Below, piece by piece: positions 1 through 10,789 of a stretch of DNA of 64,000 nucleotides. The DNA lies in the NCBI GenBank assembly GCA_964059195.1, contig CAXKWD010000002.1:53346923-53410922 (forward strand), read 5' to 3'. How positions within the stretch are numbered: position 1 is the stretch's first letter; each line of letters begins with the position of its first letter. Origin of the DNA: Ectobius pallidus (Eukaryota > Arthropoda > Insecta > Blattodea > Ectobiidae). The position numbers and the translations under genes are program-made. The notes beneath the pieces are model-generated. The model saw nothing but the letters and a program-made list of their open reading frames with translations. It was not told the DNA's origin and ran no database searches.

Positions 1-40
1 ATTCTGTTTATTACTGCTATGTAATTTTATACTGTTTCAG

Positions 41-290
41 ATTGGAAGAACTGGAAAAGAAAGAGGAGCAACAAAGTGATACAGAAGTGGAAGGGGAGGG
101 AGCAGAAGGCAAAGAGGAAGAAGAGGAGAAAGAAGGAGAAGGAGAGGAAGGGGCAGTAGAAGAGATGGAAGAAGAGGACCTTGATGAGGAAATGGATGAA
201 GGAACAGATTATATTAACAACTATTTTGATAATGGTGAAGGCTATTTGGATGAGGAGGAGGACAACTTGGATGATGGTCCCGTATACTGA
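41..290 (+). CDS. POLR3GL: RNA polymerase III subunit RPC7 (POLR3G/POLR3GL family), last coding exon
   Basis: RPC7 belongs to the RPC3-RPC6-RPC7 subcomplex that helps Pol III start transcription of tRNA, 5S and other small RNA genes in the nucleus. Only the C-terminal exon is in the window. It follows a TTTCAG acceptor ending at 40 and reads 82 codons from 42 to a TGA at 288-290; base 41 belongs to a codon split with an upstream exon. The exon opens with a long Glu-rich acidic stretch and ends with the family's terminal signature (DYINNYFDNGEGY, then an acidic run ending GPVY), which matches the RPC7 C-terminus. All earlier exons lie left of the window. The opposite strand is also open here but only mirrors the purine-rich acidic exon. 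The symbol is by family; the G and GL paralogues are a vertebrate split. Confidence 0.85.
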
Positions 291-1890
291 CATTTCGTTA
301 TTTTTTATCTATGAAAAGGACTTGGAACAAAGTTAAGCAAAACAAGAGAAAACAGCGGAATAAGTGGATGTATTTATTATATTTTTTTTTTTTAGAAATA
401 AAGCATCTTTTGTTGTATTATTATATGTATTGTAATGAAGTAGGCCCATTCACTCTGCAACATATAAAATATTCTTTGCTACACTGAAATTCTGGGCTTT
501 GTACCTCCATGAGAAGTAATTCAAACCAAAGATCTATATACCGTATATATACTGATGCATACATTTGGAACAAAGAAATACAATAAAAACATTATAGAAT
601 TAATTTGGTAGCTTCTAATCATATCAAGTTATTTACACATACTTGCTATATATCAATCCTCCTCTATTTATGAATGTTGGTGTGTAAACATGTCTTTAAT
701 ACGTAGGCAGGAGAACCTTTCAATTTAACATTTTGAAAATGTACTAAATGTTACATTAAAAAGAAGCCTTTAATTTTGTACCAATAATTAGTGACAACAT
801 TGTTTTGATTTAAAAAAAACTGGTTTTTGAGTCCTGATTAATTTTCTTAACCACAAATATTATATCAGATTTATCAAATACCTGACCCCATGCCTCCCAA
901 TCCTGCCATCTGCCTATGGTAGATGATGCAGCGGTTGAATGGTAGGCTTAATCCCTCCAGGGATGTAGCGCAACGCAATTTAGTTTGAGTCATGTTGGCA
1001 ATTTCAAATATGATATAGACTGTTTAATACAATAAATTCATTAGGCATGTTCTCATAATAAATACAATCCTCAGTCTAAACAGATAATACATCATCATCT
1101 GTCAACTCCTATAAAAATTCATCAGGTAAAAAGAAAAAGTATTCTATAAATTTATAAAATATTTGTTCAAATTTTGCAAAGGAATGTTTAAAGTATATGA
1201 CGTTGGTTTGAAATACTTCAGTACCATAGAAGTACAATTAAAGGTAGAAATCATACATAACCTATATATATTAAAATCTAATAAAACTTTTTGTATTAAT
1301 ACAACCTAAAGTAACATACAAATGTTGAACAGTTGTTTCAAAATACCATTATTTACAATACTCTTATCGCTAATCAGCTATTACTGAAGGTGCACACAAA
1401 CAACAGTGTTTAGTTTTTTAGTTCAAGCTGGTGAAGGAGTGAATTACAATAAACATAAATAATAAAAACTATATCCAGGATGACTAGATAAGACCTGACT
1501 TACAGATCCTGAGTTTATCTTCTGCTACTGGTAGAGAGCACACATTCGTTTACAAATAAAATGCTAGGATTGAAACTTAGGAAACATGTTTACAGAATTG
1601 TCTATTCTGTTATTTGTAATGACATAGTTCCATAGTCTTCGTTTGGATTTCACTGGAACACATTGCACTGAACATTCACACAGACACACTTCACATTATA
1701 AAGCTAAAGGATAGATAAATCAATGGAATGCAGAATTTTTTTATACAGCTCCCTCAGTTAATAAATTAGTGGTATGTAGTGGTGCAATGCAAATTTTTCA
1801 AGTAAGAGAACTCTGAACACATTTGCCTTTTAATATAACAGCTCTTTCGCTTCTTCTTTGGGGTATTATAATGAATATCCAGTTCTTATT
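291..1890. other. RPC7 3' UTR and AT-rich intergenic DNA
   Basis: No gene is supported here. A short repeat at about 885-980 (CCTGCCATCTGCCTATGG, then GTAGATGATGCAGC) recurs at 33685-33765, inside the 3' half of a tRNA-derived SINE, so this is a SINE fragment. The rest is simple AT-rich sequence with frequent stops. Confidence 0.5.
397..402 (+). terminator. Polyadenylation signal AATAAA, likely for the RPC7 gene
   Basis: A canonical AATAAA lies about 107 nt after the RPC7 stop codon, in an AT-rich 3' UTR and next to a T-run. A second AATAAA is at 582-587 and could serve a longer 3' UTR. Assignment is by position only. Confidence 0.5.
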
Positions 1891-1894
1891 GTTA

Positions 1895-2290
1895 AGGCTA
1901 GTTTACATGACGAAATTAGGTTTCGTAAGTAAGTTGCACAACTGTTTTTTGCTTGAATGTGCAAGCGCAAGATGTACTGGCGACAATGAGTTACGAAACT
2001 ACGCAGTTTCGGCTGATTCCAACTTTTCACGAAACTATAATAGTAATGTTGATATTTTACGCTTATTTATCTTGTTCGCTTTTTGTAAAATGAAATGGGG
2101 AAGTGAGGAAATTGTGAAATGCCTGTATTCATACATGTTTCAAACATTTATATGGGATTTTAATAACTTGAACTTCAGAAATAACATGAAATGTGTGGTT
2201 GCATTGGAAAGAAAATGTGTGTAATTAGTTTCACGAAATCACTTTCATGAAAGTGGTTATGAAACCTAGTGTCATCGTGTAAACTAGCCT
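1895..2290. mobile_element. MITE with 3-bp TTA target duplication, PIF/Harbinger-like
   Basis: The element starts AGGCTAGTTTACATGA and ends with the imperfect reverse complement, finishing TGTAAACTAGCCT. Similarity between the ends continues inward (TAGGTTTCGTAA against TAGGTTTCATAA). It is flanked by TTA at 1892-1894 and 2291-2293. A 3-bp TTA/TWA duplication is typical of PIF/Harbinger elements, and the 396-bp length without transposase fits a MITE. The 133-codon frame at 1823-2224 runs across the left boundary and has no recognisable domain. Confidence 0.8.
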
Positions 2291-2624
2291 TTAGTTGTAC
2301 ATGAATAGTGTACAGAATTTCCCTGCCGGCAAACTGCAAAGGAATAAAATCTTCAGGCTAATTTAATTATACTGAAAATTGTAAGTAGTGAAACGACTGA
2401 AAATAAAGAATAACAGTATTAGCACTGGATGTAATTGGAGCAGAGTTCTATGAGCTCTGGTAGCACACTGCACCACTGGTGGTAAGCATAAAAGAATGAA
2501 TTGCTTATCATAAACTGATAAGAACTGACAATGAGGAAACCATTCTGGTCTACATTATCGAAACAAGAAGAAGCTATTGGTTCAAACAATATCTATCTGA
2601 CTCTCGATGACAAACTACTATCAA

Positions 2625-3290
2625 TACTGAGAAATTTCACATGCAGACTTATAACTAGGGCTCGGAAGTTGATGACCTGAAAATGTCCTAGAAATTACCA
2701 ATAAAATGACTTAAATTTATAAAAATATGACATGAAAAATTGAAGGGAAAAAAATTATGTATTTAAGAAGGGCATATACAGCAGTATGATAATAAATAAT
2801 AATAAACAGTGGACAAGATTTAAGTATTTTATATTACTACTTTTATCATTATGTTTTCTATTATTATTATTATTATGTTCTTTATATTTATTACTGAATG
2901 CCTCACAGCTAAAAAAAACACAAGATCACTTTGTCAGTTATGTTGGAAAAAAATAGGGAAAAATCGCAACAGAAGAATGAAAATTTCCTATAAATAACCA
3001 GTAGAGAATAAAATGCCGTAAAATGCAAAATAATAGTAAGCTATTTTTGTTTGTTTTGAGGCGAGACAAATTTATACTACACAATGTATTGTCTGTAATG
3101 TCTCAGAAAAGAAAGATGACATTCCATCAACTTTCAAGCCCTATTTATAACAAAACAAAATATAAATTAAGTTACTTGTTCTGCTTTGTTATTACCTGAT
3201 ATTAAGAGTTGAAATTTCATATGCAGACTTATAACAAAACAAAATCTAAATTGCGTGTTCAGCTTCATTATTATTTAAAATTAAAAGAAG
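2625..3290. repeat. Tandem duplication of about 100 bp, one copy split by the hAT MITE
   Basis: The sequence around 2628-2655 plus 3144-3185 (TTTCACATGCAGACTTATAAC, then AAAACAAAATATAAATT) recurs at about 3212-3262 (TTTCATATGCAGACTTATAAC, then AAAACAAAATCTAAATT). The first copy is interrupted exactly at the MITE target site. Confidence 0.7.
2656..3143. mobile_element. Non-autonomous hAT element (488 bp) with 8-bp target duplication
   Basis: The left end is TAGGGCTCGGAAGTTGATG and the right end reads inward as TAGGGCTTGAAAGTTGATG. The flanks are CTTATAAC (2648-2655) and TTTATAAC (3144-3151), 7 of 8 identical, as expected for hAT. The interior is AT-rich and non-coding. A nearby second copy of the flanking sequence without the insertion (about 3214-3250) supplies an empty site. 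Confidence 0.85.
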
Positions 3291-3539
3291 TTTAGTTTTA
3301 TGCTATGTAAATACTACAAGCTCTATATGGGTTGACTACGATACTATTTAACTGTATAAAAAAGCCTTGAAATAACAGTAAAAGATAACAGGATGACATG
3401 ACCTCATTTATAACAGCACAATTTAAATTTTAAAAACCTGCAAAATTTATTTCCAATGGTGTGAGGGCATGTGTATACAGACCATTCAACTTACAAATTA
3501 TTTGCACTGCTATTTTTTTTAAAACAACAGGTGAACAGA

Positions 3540-4160
3540 CAGGGCCGTATTTCTAAATAGGCTAAGTAGGCTGCAGCCTAGAGCGGTAAATTTTCAGGGG
3601 TGGCAGTTTGGCAATTTATTCAAAAGTTAAAATGATGTATTTAAGAAATCTCGTAAGAAAGCTATGTAAATTGGAACATGAAGATTACGTGGGGTGAGTT
3701 GTTTTAGAGAAGTTTGTATGTTTTTCAACGAATAAACCAGTAATTAACTACATTTTGTGTAATTTCATTTCACTGTGTAGGACAACTTATTTCAAATTGA
3801 ACACAGTTTTTCAATTACGCAAAAGATAGTCTAGCATTAAAATATAAAAATATGTTTAAAATGTGATCACTGATCTCCAAGAACAAATTAATTAATTAAT
3901 TTCGAAACTCATTTCATTTTTTAACGAAACTTAAAAGAAGTAAAAAAAAGTAGATAACTAGTTTTATTATACAATTTATTATGTAAACATTAAAATTGTA
4001 GTTTTATCTAAACTAAATGAACTTTATGTAAAAGATGAAAGAACCAATGAACTCTATCCTTTTTGTTGTATAAAACAAATGTATTAAGCAAATATGAACT
4101 ATAGAGGGGGCGGCAAATGGACTTTAGCCTATAGGCGGCTTACTCTTAAATCCGGCTCTG
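3540..4160. mobile_element. Non-autonomous hAT element (621 bp) with perfect 8-bp target duplication
   Basis: The termini are CAGGGCCGTATTT on the left and, read inward, CAGAGCCGGATTT on the right. TGAACAGA flanks it at 3532-3539 and 4161-4168, an exact 8-bp duplication. Subterminal similarity continues inward (a GGCTAAGTAGGCTGCAGCC region against GTAAGCCGCCTATAGGCTAA). It has no coding capacity. It sits at the edge of, and probably within, an older LINE relic. Confidence 0.88.
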
Positions 4161-4168
4161 TGAACAGA

Positions 4169-4620
4169 CCAACACAGAACCCTTCAAGAACTGTCTGAAC
4201 AGAAGGTAACACTTATCTGGGTGCCAAGTCACAAGTGCATCCATGCTAATCAGAAAGCAGATATTGTTGCAAAAGAAGCTATTGGAATAATCTCAGCTGG
4301 AACAGAACAGTTTAGTAGTGGATGTTAATGGAGCATGCCAGATTACAGAAATCATGTAGGGTATACAACGTAGTAAGGGATAACCAAGGAACCTTGTAAA
4401 CGTTACAAGACTCAATATACTGGCCCTTAGGAGATCGAACTTAAAGATTTTAATGGGATTACCAACAGGTCATTTCATCCACTGAATACACATGCGCTTA
4501 AAACCATATGTTTGGAATCTGAAGGTCAGCATAGGAAACTCCACGGCATGTAATCAATGACTGGCAACCTTTATGCTCTGGAGATACCAAATCCATGGTT
4601 CCTTGAGCTAGAACTGAAAA
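4169..4620 (+). pseudogene. LINE RNase H-region relic
   Basis: From about 4207 the plus strand reads VTLIWVPSHKCIHANQKAD and then IVAKEAIG. This matches the RNase H motif found in Jockey/I-like LINE ORF2 proteins (WVPSH, then N..AD..AK.A). Further on, at about 4430-4480, it reads LRRSNLKILMGLPTGH, a typical start of the region after RNase H, followed by frameshifts and stops. This is a decayed copy. Confidence 0.65.
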
Positions 4621-5490
4621 CGACATCGAAAGGAATAGTGAGTCATATATTAAAGTTTGCTAACTAATTCCATTGAAATTGTAAGAGATTTGCACCATGT
4701 GTCCTAAAGATGAAGTGTTATGGGAAATAATATTGGAAGATTGACTATTACTTAATTCTAAATCTAATAGTTGGGTCTTATGATTTCTTGAAATATCTCA
4801 ATCGCAATAAAAAAATGCTATAAAGGAAAGGAGGGGAAACAACCCATTGTCACCAATACAAGCAACGATAACTGTTCTGCAGAATATTGCATTTGGCAGG
4901 ACAAGCAGGTATGGAATCCAGCATGCCTCACTCTGAACCTTAGCGCTTTATTTGTTTTATATTTTTCCACATAAAACTCTCACTTCATAATATTTTATTT
5001 TGCATCTCCTTTAGGATTCCAATTTTCATTTCTAATACTGAATAAGAAGTGATATATCTGTAGTCATCTTTTCTACGGATGAAGTGGTTACTATAATAAT
5101 TATATTATAGTTTAATTTACTTCCACATAGCTTTTAGTTTTCTTTTACTACTGGTTTTGTCTGTATGGGTAGCTGCAAGTGCCACTTTAGCAAATAAGAT
5201 CTTAGGATGTCTATTGGTCAACTTATTATTATATCTATAGATAATACAGTAATAAATACACACATACATTGGAGAAGTTGACCCTATATTTCCATCCTGG
5301 TAATCTAATCAATAATGAAAGCACCAATTTACTACCATTTTAAATTATTTCACAGAAAAAAAAATTCTTATTTATATAAGAAGCTTTATATTCAAGCATG
5401 AAGCTTTCTTTTTGGGATAGGATTAAGCATTACATGTTGACACACTTAAAACTCAATAATTAGGTATTTTCTCTACAAAGACTAATATGA
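4621..5490. other. Intergenic DNA, nothing recognised
   Basis: The stretch is AT-rich with stops in all frames. I see no exon with splice signals, no terminal repeats and no tRNA-like boxes. Confidence 0.4.
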
Positions 5491-5496
5491 TAGAAT

Positions 5497-6613
5497 CACA
5501 GTATAAGTATTAATACAGTACAGAAACTCAGCCCGTTTTTCTGCCAGCCGAGCATGCGCGCGCATTTACTAGCGATCGTAGCGGCCATATAGTAAGACTA
5601 CAGAAACTACTCCGGGAAGTATGTAAATAAATAGGAGTGTTGTATTTATTAGAACACGCTATATTCAAAAGGACCTTATTATTCTGCTGTAAATTTCAGT
5701 AATAATAAGACAAAATCCTGAATTGCATTTTTTCACTTTCTTGAAACATCCAGAAAGGTAAGAACGAAAATAAGTAATATTTATTGTAGGTCTACTGGCT
5801 TACTCGTGATTCTGGTGTGGTTATGTTTCAAGTTACTTTAATGTAATATTTTTATATTTTATTCTGTTGTAATGATTTCTGGTGTATAAAATAGGTCATT
5901 AATGGTCGACAAGAAAACCTAGTAACAAAATATGTAAAATATTTGAGTGAAAATTACCGCCTATGCTTGACACACGCCGAAAACAGTTTATGAATCCCTA
6001 TAAAAACTCGTTAATTAAAACTGCTGTACCGACGGTGTCTTCAATTCCAAATGCTCCTGAATTTTTTGTTTTGTTTAATGAAGTCCATCCTGCAGTAATT
6101 GACGCTACATAGACCTACGATGAATTGAAGTCGTATATTGCCATATAAGGCAAAGAATCAAAATACACCGTCAACAATGACGTGCAGGACGAACAACGTG
6201 ACAGACCTATAATATAATTTACGTAATTAATATGTAGGCTATTATCATAATTTGAATTATAAATTATATTAAAGGGCAATGATTTTAAAGTAAAATACTA
6301 GGCCTAGGTACAGTCCTTAACAGTAGCCTATTTAGGTTTTGTTTACCTCTTCTTAACTAGAATATAATACATTATCTGTTTTATTATTTCTTAAATTTAA
6401 AATTAGATTTGCATTAAATAAAAATATTCTGTATTTTTCTCTTTTAACATAACATATTTTGCGATGTGTTTATATATTTTCCCAAGCCATTTCATATGAT
6501 GAGAATGTAGCTTTACTCAATCTCCGCATGGAGCGCTAGTGTCGTCCAGTCAACATGTTGTCATAGGATTTTTAACACACAGTTTCTTTACTGTATTAAT
6601 ACTTATACTGTGG
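5497..6613. mobile_element. 1.1-kb DNA transposon remnant with 30-bp inverted termini
   Basis: The left end reads CACAGTATAAGTATTAATAC then AGTACAGAAACT. The right end, read inward, is CCACAGTATAAGTATTAATA then CAGTAAAGAAACT. TAGAAT flanks it at 5491-5496 and 6614-6619, a likely 6-bp target duplication, although the two termini differ by one base at the very end. Weak coding traces exist on the plus strand at about 5960-6110 (for example NPYKNSLIKTAVPTVSS) but no intact domain. The superfamily is unclear. Confidence 0.7.
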
Positions 6614-6619
6614 TAGAAT

Positions 6620-7440
6620 CCTGACTTAACAGAACTTCAATTTACTGTTTTCACACATTTTAAAACTCCAAATATTAGATCTTGTGGTGTTATGCAGAAA
6701 ACAAGCAACCTTCAAAATATAAAAATTGGGTTATGGTGTTGTCTGGATAGCTATGGGACATTCCTATAACTATTTAGGTGATACATCTTTCTTTTGATTT
6801 GTACCAACATATAACATTGGCATTTAATTGTAATCACCTTCTGTAAACATTATAAAGACATAATCTCTAACAGCATGAATGAAATACATCTGTTTTAATC
6901 AGACAACAGCCACATGAACTATATGTAATGAATGTATTTTAAGTGTATTGTTTTATTCCAAAATTTTATTCAAATAATTTAATTTCAATATATATTACTT
7001 ATTTATTAAATAGCCATTATAAATTCAATTTGTGAATTGGAGCTCTCCTACATAATTTTCCTTGCAACTTCATTGCTCATGAATTTATTGGTGATTTCCA
7101 AGTCACTCGTGACATTACTTACGATAATCAGAAAGCATCTAACCTGCCGTGCTTTACAGTCAAAATAGCTAAACCACGAAGCGCCATTCGTATATTCTTA
7201 GCCTGAAGAAAGCAACCACATATCACAGATTTAACTGAAGTATGAAACATCAATGAAAACTGAGCTCAAATGCAATTCTCATTCTGTATTTGGCTTCCCT
7301 GTTGCTTTGTCATCACTATAAAACTAATAATAGGCCTATCTCAAAGTTTCAGATCCACTTTTCAAGCAATTTAACTTGCGTGGCTTGAATGTTTTCTGCA
7401 GACATCATTCAATTATTATATTAACATTTTCAATACTATC
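6620..7440. other. Intergenic DNA, nothing recognised
   Basis: AT-rich sequence without a supported gene or repeat boundary. Confidence 0.4.
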
Positions 7441-7831
7441 GCCTAGCCCAGGGGTCGGCAACCTGCGGCTCGCAAGCCACATGCGGCTCTTTAGTTCCAT
7501 ATGCAAATATTATTTATTTTATAAAAAAAAAACATTTAAAAATCGTTCTGAATCGATTAACGAGGATTAGGCACCGATTCTATCTCTCAGCCACTTGTAC
7601 TCGCTTTTCACCGCACCCCTTCCCCGTGACATGTGTCGTCACTGTTGTCAGTCCATCGGAAGCTCTCGAATGACACTGTCGTCGGATGTTTCTATGTAGG
7701 TTTTAATTCGCTTTTGACGCAAGACAATTTGGCGTCTTCACCAGTGCTTTGGCTGTGACATATAGTTTGTTGTTTCAAGTAAAAGAGTTAGAAGCGAATT
7801 ATCTTCTCAAAGTTATGTATGTACATATATA

Positions 7832-9796
7832 TATAATAATAATAATCTTCTTCTTCTCTTCCAGGATAATCCTCATATCGAGGTTTTCCCTGCGACCATA
7901 CAATCAATTTCGTCTATCAATTCTCCTTCTCCATCTATTCCGGTTATCTGCATCTTCTGGTGTTAGTCCAAACGTCTCCATTGAGCAGTAAACGTTGTCT
8001 TTCCATGAGGTCAGTGGTCGTCCCCTTCTTCGTCGACCCTCTGCTTCCCATTCTTGAACCATCTTTGGGATCCGGTCATTTTCCATTCTTCTTACATGTC
8101 CGTACCACGTCAGTCTCTTTTGCTCAATTACCTCACCTATCGTTCGTTCAGTTTCCATAATTTGTCGAATCGTAGTATTCCGTATCCTTTCTCGCCGAGA
8201 TTTCCTAGCCGACCTTCTCCAAAAATCCATCTCTACTGCTGTTAATCTTTCCACGTGTCTCCTATTCATAGTCCATGTTTCTGCTCCGTATAACATAATG
8301 CTTTGCAGTATGGAATTATATATTAATTTCTTAGTCTTGTTGATGATATTTCGACTCCATAAGACCGAGTTGAGCATACCTATTACCTTCTTTCCATCAC
8401 TGATCCTTTTTGTTATTTCTTTGTTTGAGGTTCCATTCTTTTCTAATATTGAACCGAGGTAACGGAAGTCATCCACTTTCTGAATTTTCTTTCCGTCAAT
8501 GTATAACTCATCTCTATCAATAGTCAAATATTGTGTTTTCTTTGGATTTATTTTCAATCCCCACTTTCTATATTCCAGTGATAATTGGTTGCACATATAA
8601 TTAGCATCCTCTCCATCTTGTGCAACTATCACCTGATCATCTGCGAACAGCAAGTGATATAAAAATCTGCCTTCTGCTACTTCTATACCCATTTTCTCAC
8701 ATTTCCGAGACCATGTTCTCAAGCTGACTGCTATGTATATTTTAAACAATGTGGGGGACATCGGACAACCTTGCAACAGACCTTTGCTGGTTTTAAATTT
8801 TTGTGATAGTGTTTTGTTATTTTTTATTTGGCATGTGTTGGCTTTGTATATTTCCTGTATAATTTTTATTAAAGAATTGTCTATTCCTGCAATTTGAAGT
8901 GCTTCCCATAATTTATTCCTTGGTACACTGTCGTATGCTTTCTCCAGATCTACAAATATCAAGCCAACTTCCTTTGATTTATCTCTGCATTTTTCCAACA
9001 GTTGTCTTATTGTAAAAATATGATCTATACATGATCTACCTTGGGTGAATCCGCATTGTACTTCAATGTTCTCGCACTGTGTCTCTAGTTTGGTTTTAAT
9101 GTTTTTCCCTAATAATTTCATTATTGTATTTAATACACAAATACCCCTGTAGTTTGAACAGTTCCTTCTATCACCTTTTTTAAATATTGTTGTTATATAG
9201 CCTTGTGCCATTTCTTCCGGTATTTGGTCTCCCTGTAGAATGGCATTGAGAAGTTTTGTCACTAATGTCTTTATCTTCTTACCTCCATATTTGATCAATT
9301 CCAAGTTGATTCCTCCAGGACCTGGTGCTTTCCCGTTCTTACCTCTTCCAATTTCTTCTTCTACTTCTTCGTCTGTCAATTCTATTTTTTGTGTTCCTAT
9401 CAGTTCTTTATCAGGCTGTTCCAAGAATTCTTCTCGGTCTTCATTTAATAACCTTTGGAAATACTGTGTCCATTCCTCAAATGTCACTTGTTCTATCTTT
9501 ACTTTATGTTGTGTTTCCTGACGAAGGCTTTTTAGTACTCCCCATGCTTCTCTGGACCTGTTAAATCCTAATTTACAGTTCACATTTGCACACATTCTTT
9601 CCCACACTTCATTTTTTGCATTCCTTATGAGCCGTGTCGCCTCATGTTTCTTTCTTGTGTACGTCTGTCTGTCTTCATCCTCTTTGGTACTTAGCCATTT
9701 ATGAAATGCCGCTTTTTTGGTTTGGACAGCAGTTTGTATTTCTTCAGACCACCACTCTTTTTTACTTACTCCTTGTTTACACCGTAGTCCTAATTT

Positions 9797-9829
<33 letters not shown>

Positions 9830-9833
9830 CGAA
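7832..9833 (-). mobile_element. RTE-like LINE, 5'-truncated, flanked by (TAA)n at both sides
   Basis: A reverse transcriptase frame on the minus strand spans the element. An ATT/TAA microsatellite at about 7832-7850 forms its 3' tail, as RTE-clade elements often have, and a longer (TAA)n lies at 9799-9823 at its 5' side. No endonuclease domain is present, so the 5' part is missing. The uninterrupted frame suggests a recent insertion. Confidence 0.8.
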
Positions 9834-9898
9834 GTAAAGGTAGGTAACATAATAAGTATTATATTTTTAAAATACATATTAAACATATTTTTTTCCAA
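7904..9898 (-). CDS. LINE reverse transcriptase (RTE-like ORF2, N-terminally truncated)
   Basis: The frame is open for 664 codons. The true element sequence probably starts near residue 36, after the Tyr run made by the microsatellite. A pre-RT linker (WWSEEIQ, KAPGPGGINLELIK) leads into RT blocks: NYRGICVLN, FVDLEKAYDSVPR, GLLQGCPMSPTLF and the catalytic FADD box in LLFADDQVIVAQ. The thumb region follows, then a C-terminal segment with WYGHVRRMENDRIPK and RRGRPLTSWKD, typical of RTE-related insect LINEs. The apurinic endonuclease that should precede RT is absent. Catalytic residues look intact, but without the endonuclease and 5' UTR this copy is not expected to move by itself. Confidence 0.85.
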
Positions 9899-10493
9899 AT
9901 AAGATACCTAACTACTTTTTTGAAGTCAATAAGAATTGTCAAAAAAGAAACAAAGTACTACCGTTGGATATTATCGCGAAAGTGTTTTTATTAAAATATA
10001 TATTTAATAAATTACCCATTTTATTATTTGTCTATTTTACAGCTTTTATTATTTAAAAATTAGCATTAAAATAATAATTATAAGTGTAAGTACCTATAAA
10101 TCGTTATTTAATAAAGATATTTTCAAACTCTGAGGATCAAAGTAGGGAGGTATTTGCAGTTTTAGATTGTTTATATGTGTGGCAATTTTCATTGATTTCG
10201 GCATAGCTGGGCATAACACCTTTACTCATAAACTAAGTATCTAATATTTGCCAAAATTAAAAAAAAAACTAAAATGTGCAGACTGCGCCGTGATAAACAC
10301 GTTCTGACAAGTCCGTTCGTGCCAGTCGGTGATCACCGTACACGGGAGGCGACCACAGATGTGACGAAACTATGTACTTATAGTCAATCAGTACGTGAGA
10401 GAGTGAGACAAGCAGTGTTTCGTGTCTAAATTATTTATTTTAATAATTAAATTATTAGAGAATTATTTATTTTATTTAGGTGAGTATTTTTAA

Positions 10494-10784
10494 TTGGGAA
10501 ATATCGTAATTCTTTTTGCAGAAGATATTCAGAGCGGTAAATTACTTCATTTTCAATTTCTAAAGCAATATTGTGATAAAACCAGTGCAACAGTTGACAC
10601 GAATTACTTCAGCACAGTTATAAAAAAAATTAAAGATGAATTTGCTGACAGATTTGAGCAATTCAAAACCAACAAAACCACTCTAGCATTCATAGTAAAT
10701 CCTCTCAACACAAATAGTAACGAAATCCACATTGAGCCATTTGGAATTGATACTGGATCTCTAGAAATGCAATTGATCGATTAA
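10494..10784 (+). pseudogene. hAT transposase fragment (SCAND3/GTF2IRD2-like)
   Basis: The 96 codons carry the spaced pattern typical of domesticated-type hAT transposases: an aromatic-rich F.DRF..F segment, NP about 20 residues later, and a closing L.M.LID. The frame ends where functional relatives continue, so it is broken. No start codon or splice site defines it as a host gene. Confidence 0.55.
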
Positions 10785-10789
10785 AAAAG

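Larger units (their letters stand above)
7449..10784 (+). mobile_element. hAT transposon remnant, split by an RTE-like LINE
   Basis: A hAT-type left terminus (CAGGGGTCGGCAACCTGCGG) starts at 7449. Further right, at 10494-10784, the plus strand reads 96 residues resembling the transposase class found in SCAND3/GTF2IRD2-like hAT proteins ([21 protein letters not shown], then SLEMQLID). That frame opens with TTG rather than ATG and is only a fragment. A LINE fills about 7832-9833 between the two parts. No matching right terminus was found, so a single element spanning both parts is an inference. Confidence 0.5.

Noticed and set aside
27..293. 88-codon open frame antisense to the RPC7 exon
   Set aside because: It is a by-product of a Glu-rich (GAA/GAG) exon read on the other strand as Phe/Leu/Ser. 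The sense strand has splice and family evidence.
1823..2224. 133-codon open frame on plus
   Set aside because: It crosses the left boundary of the MITE at 1895-2290 and has no domain or splice context.
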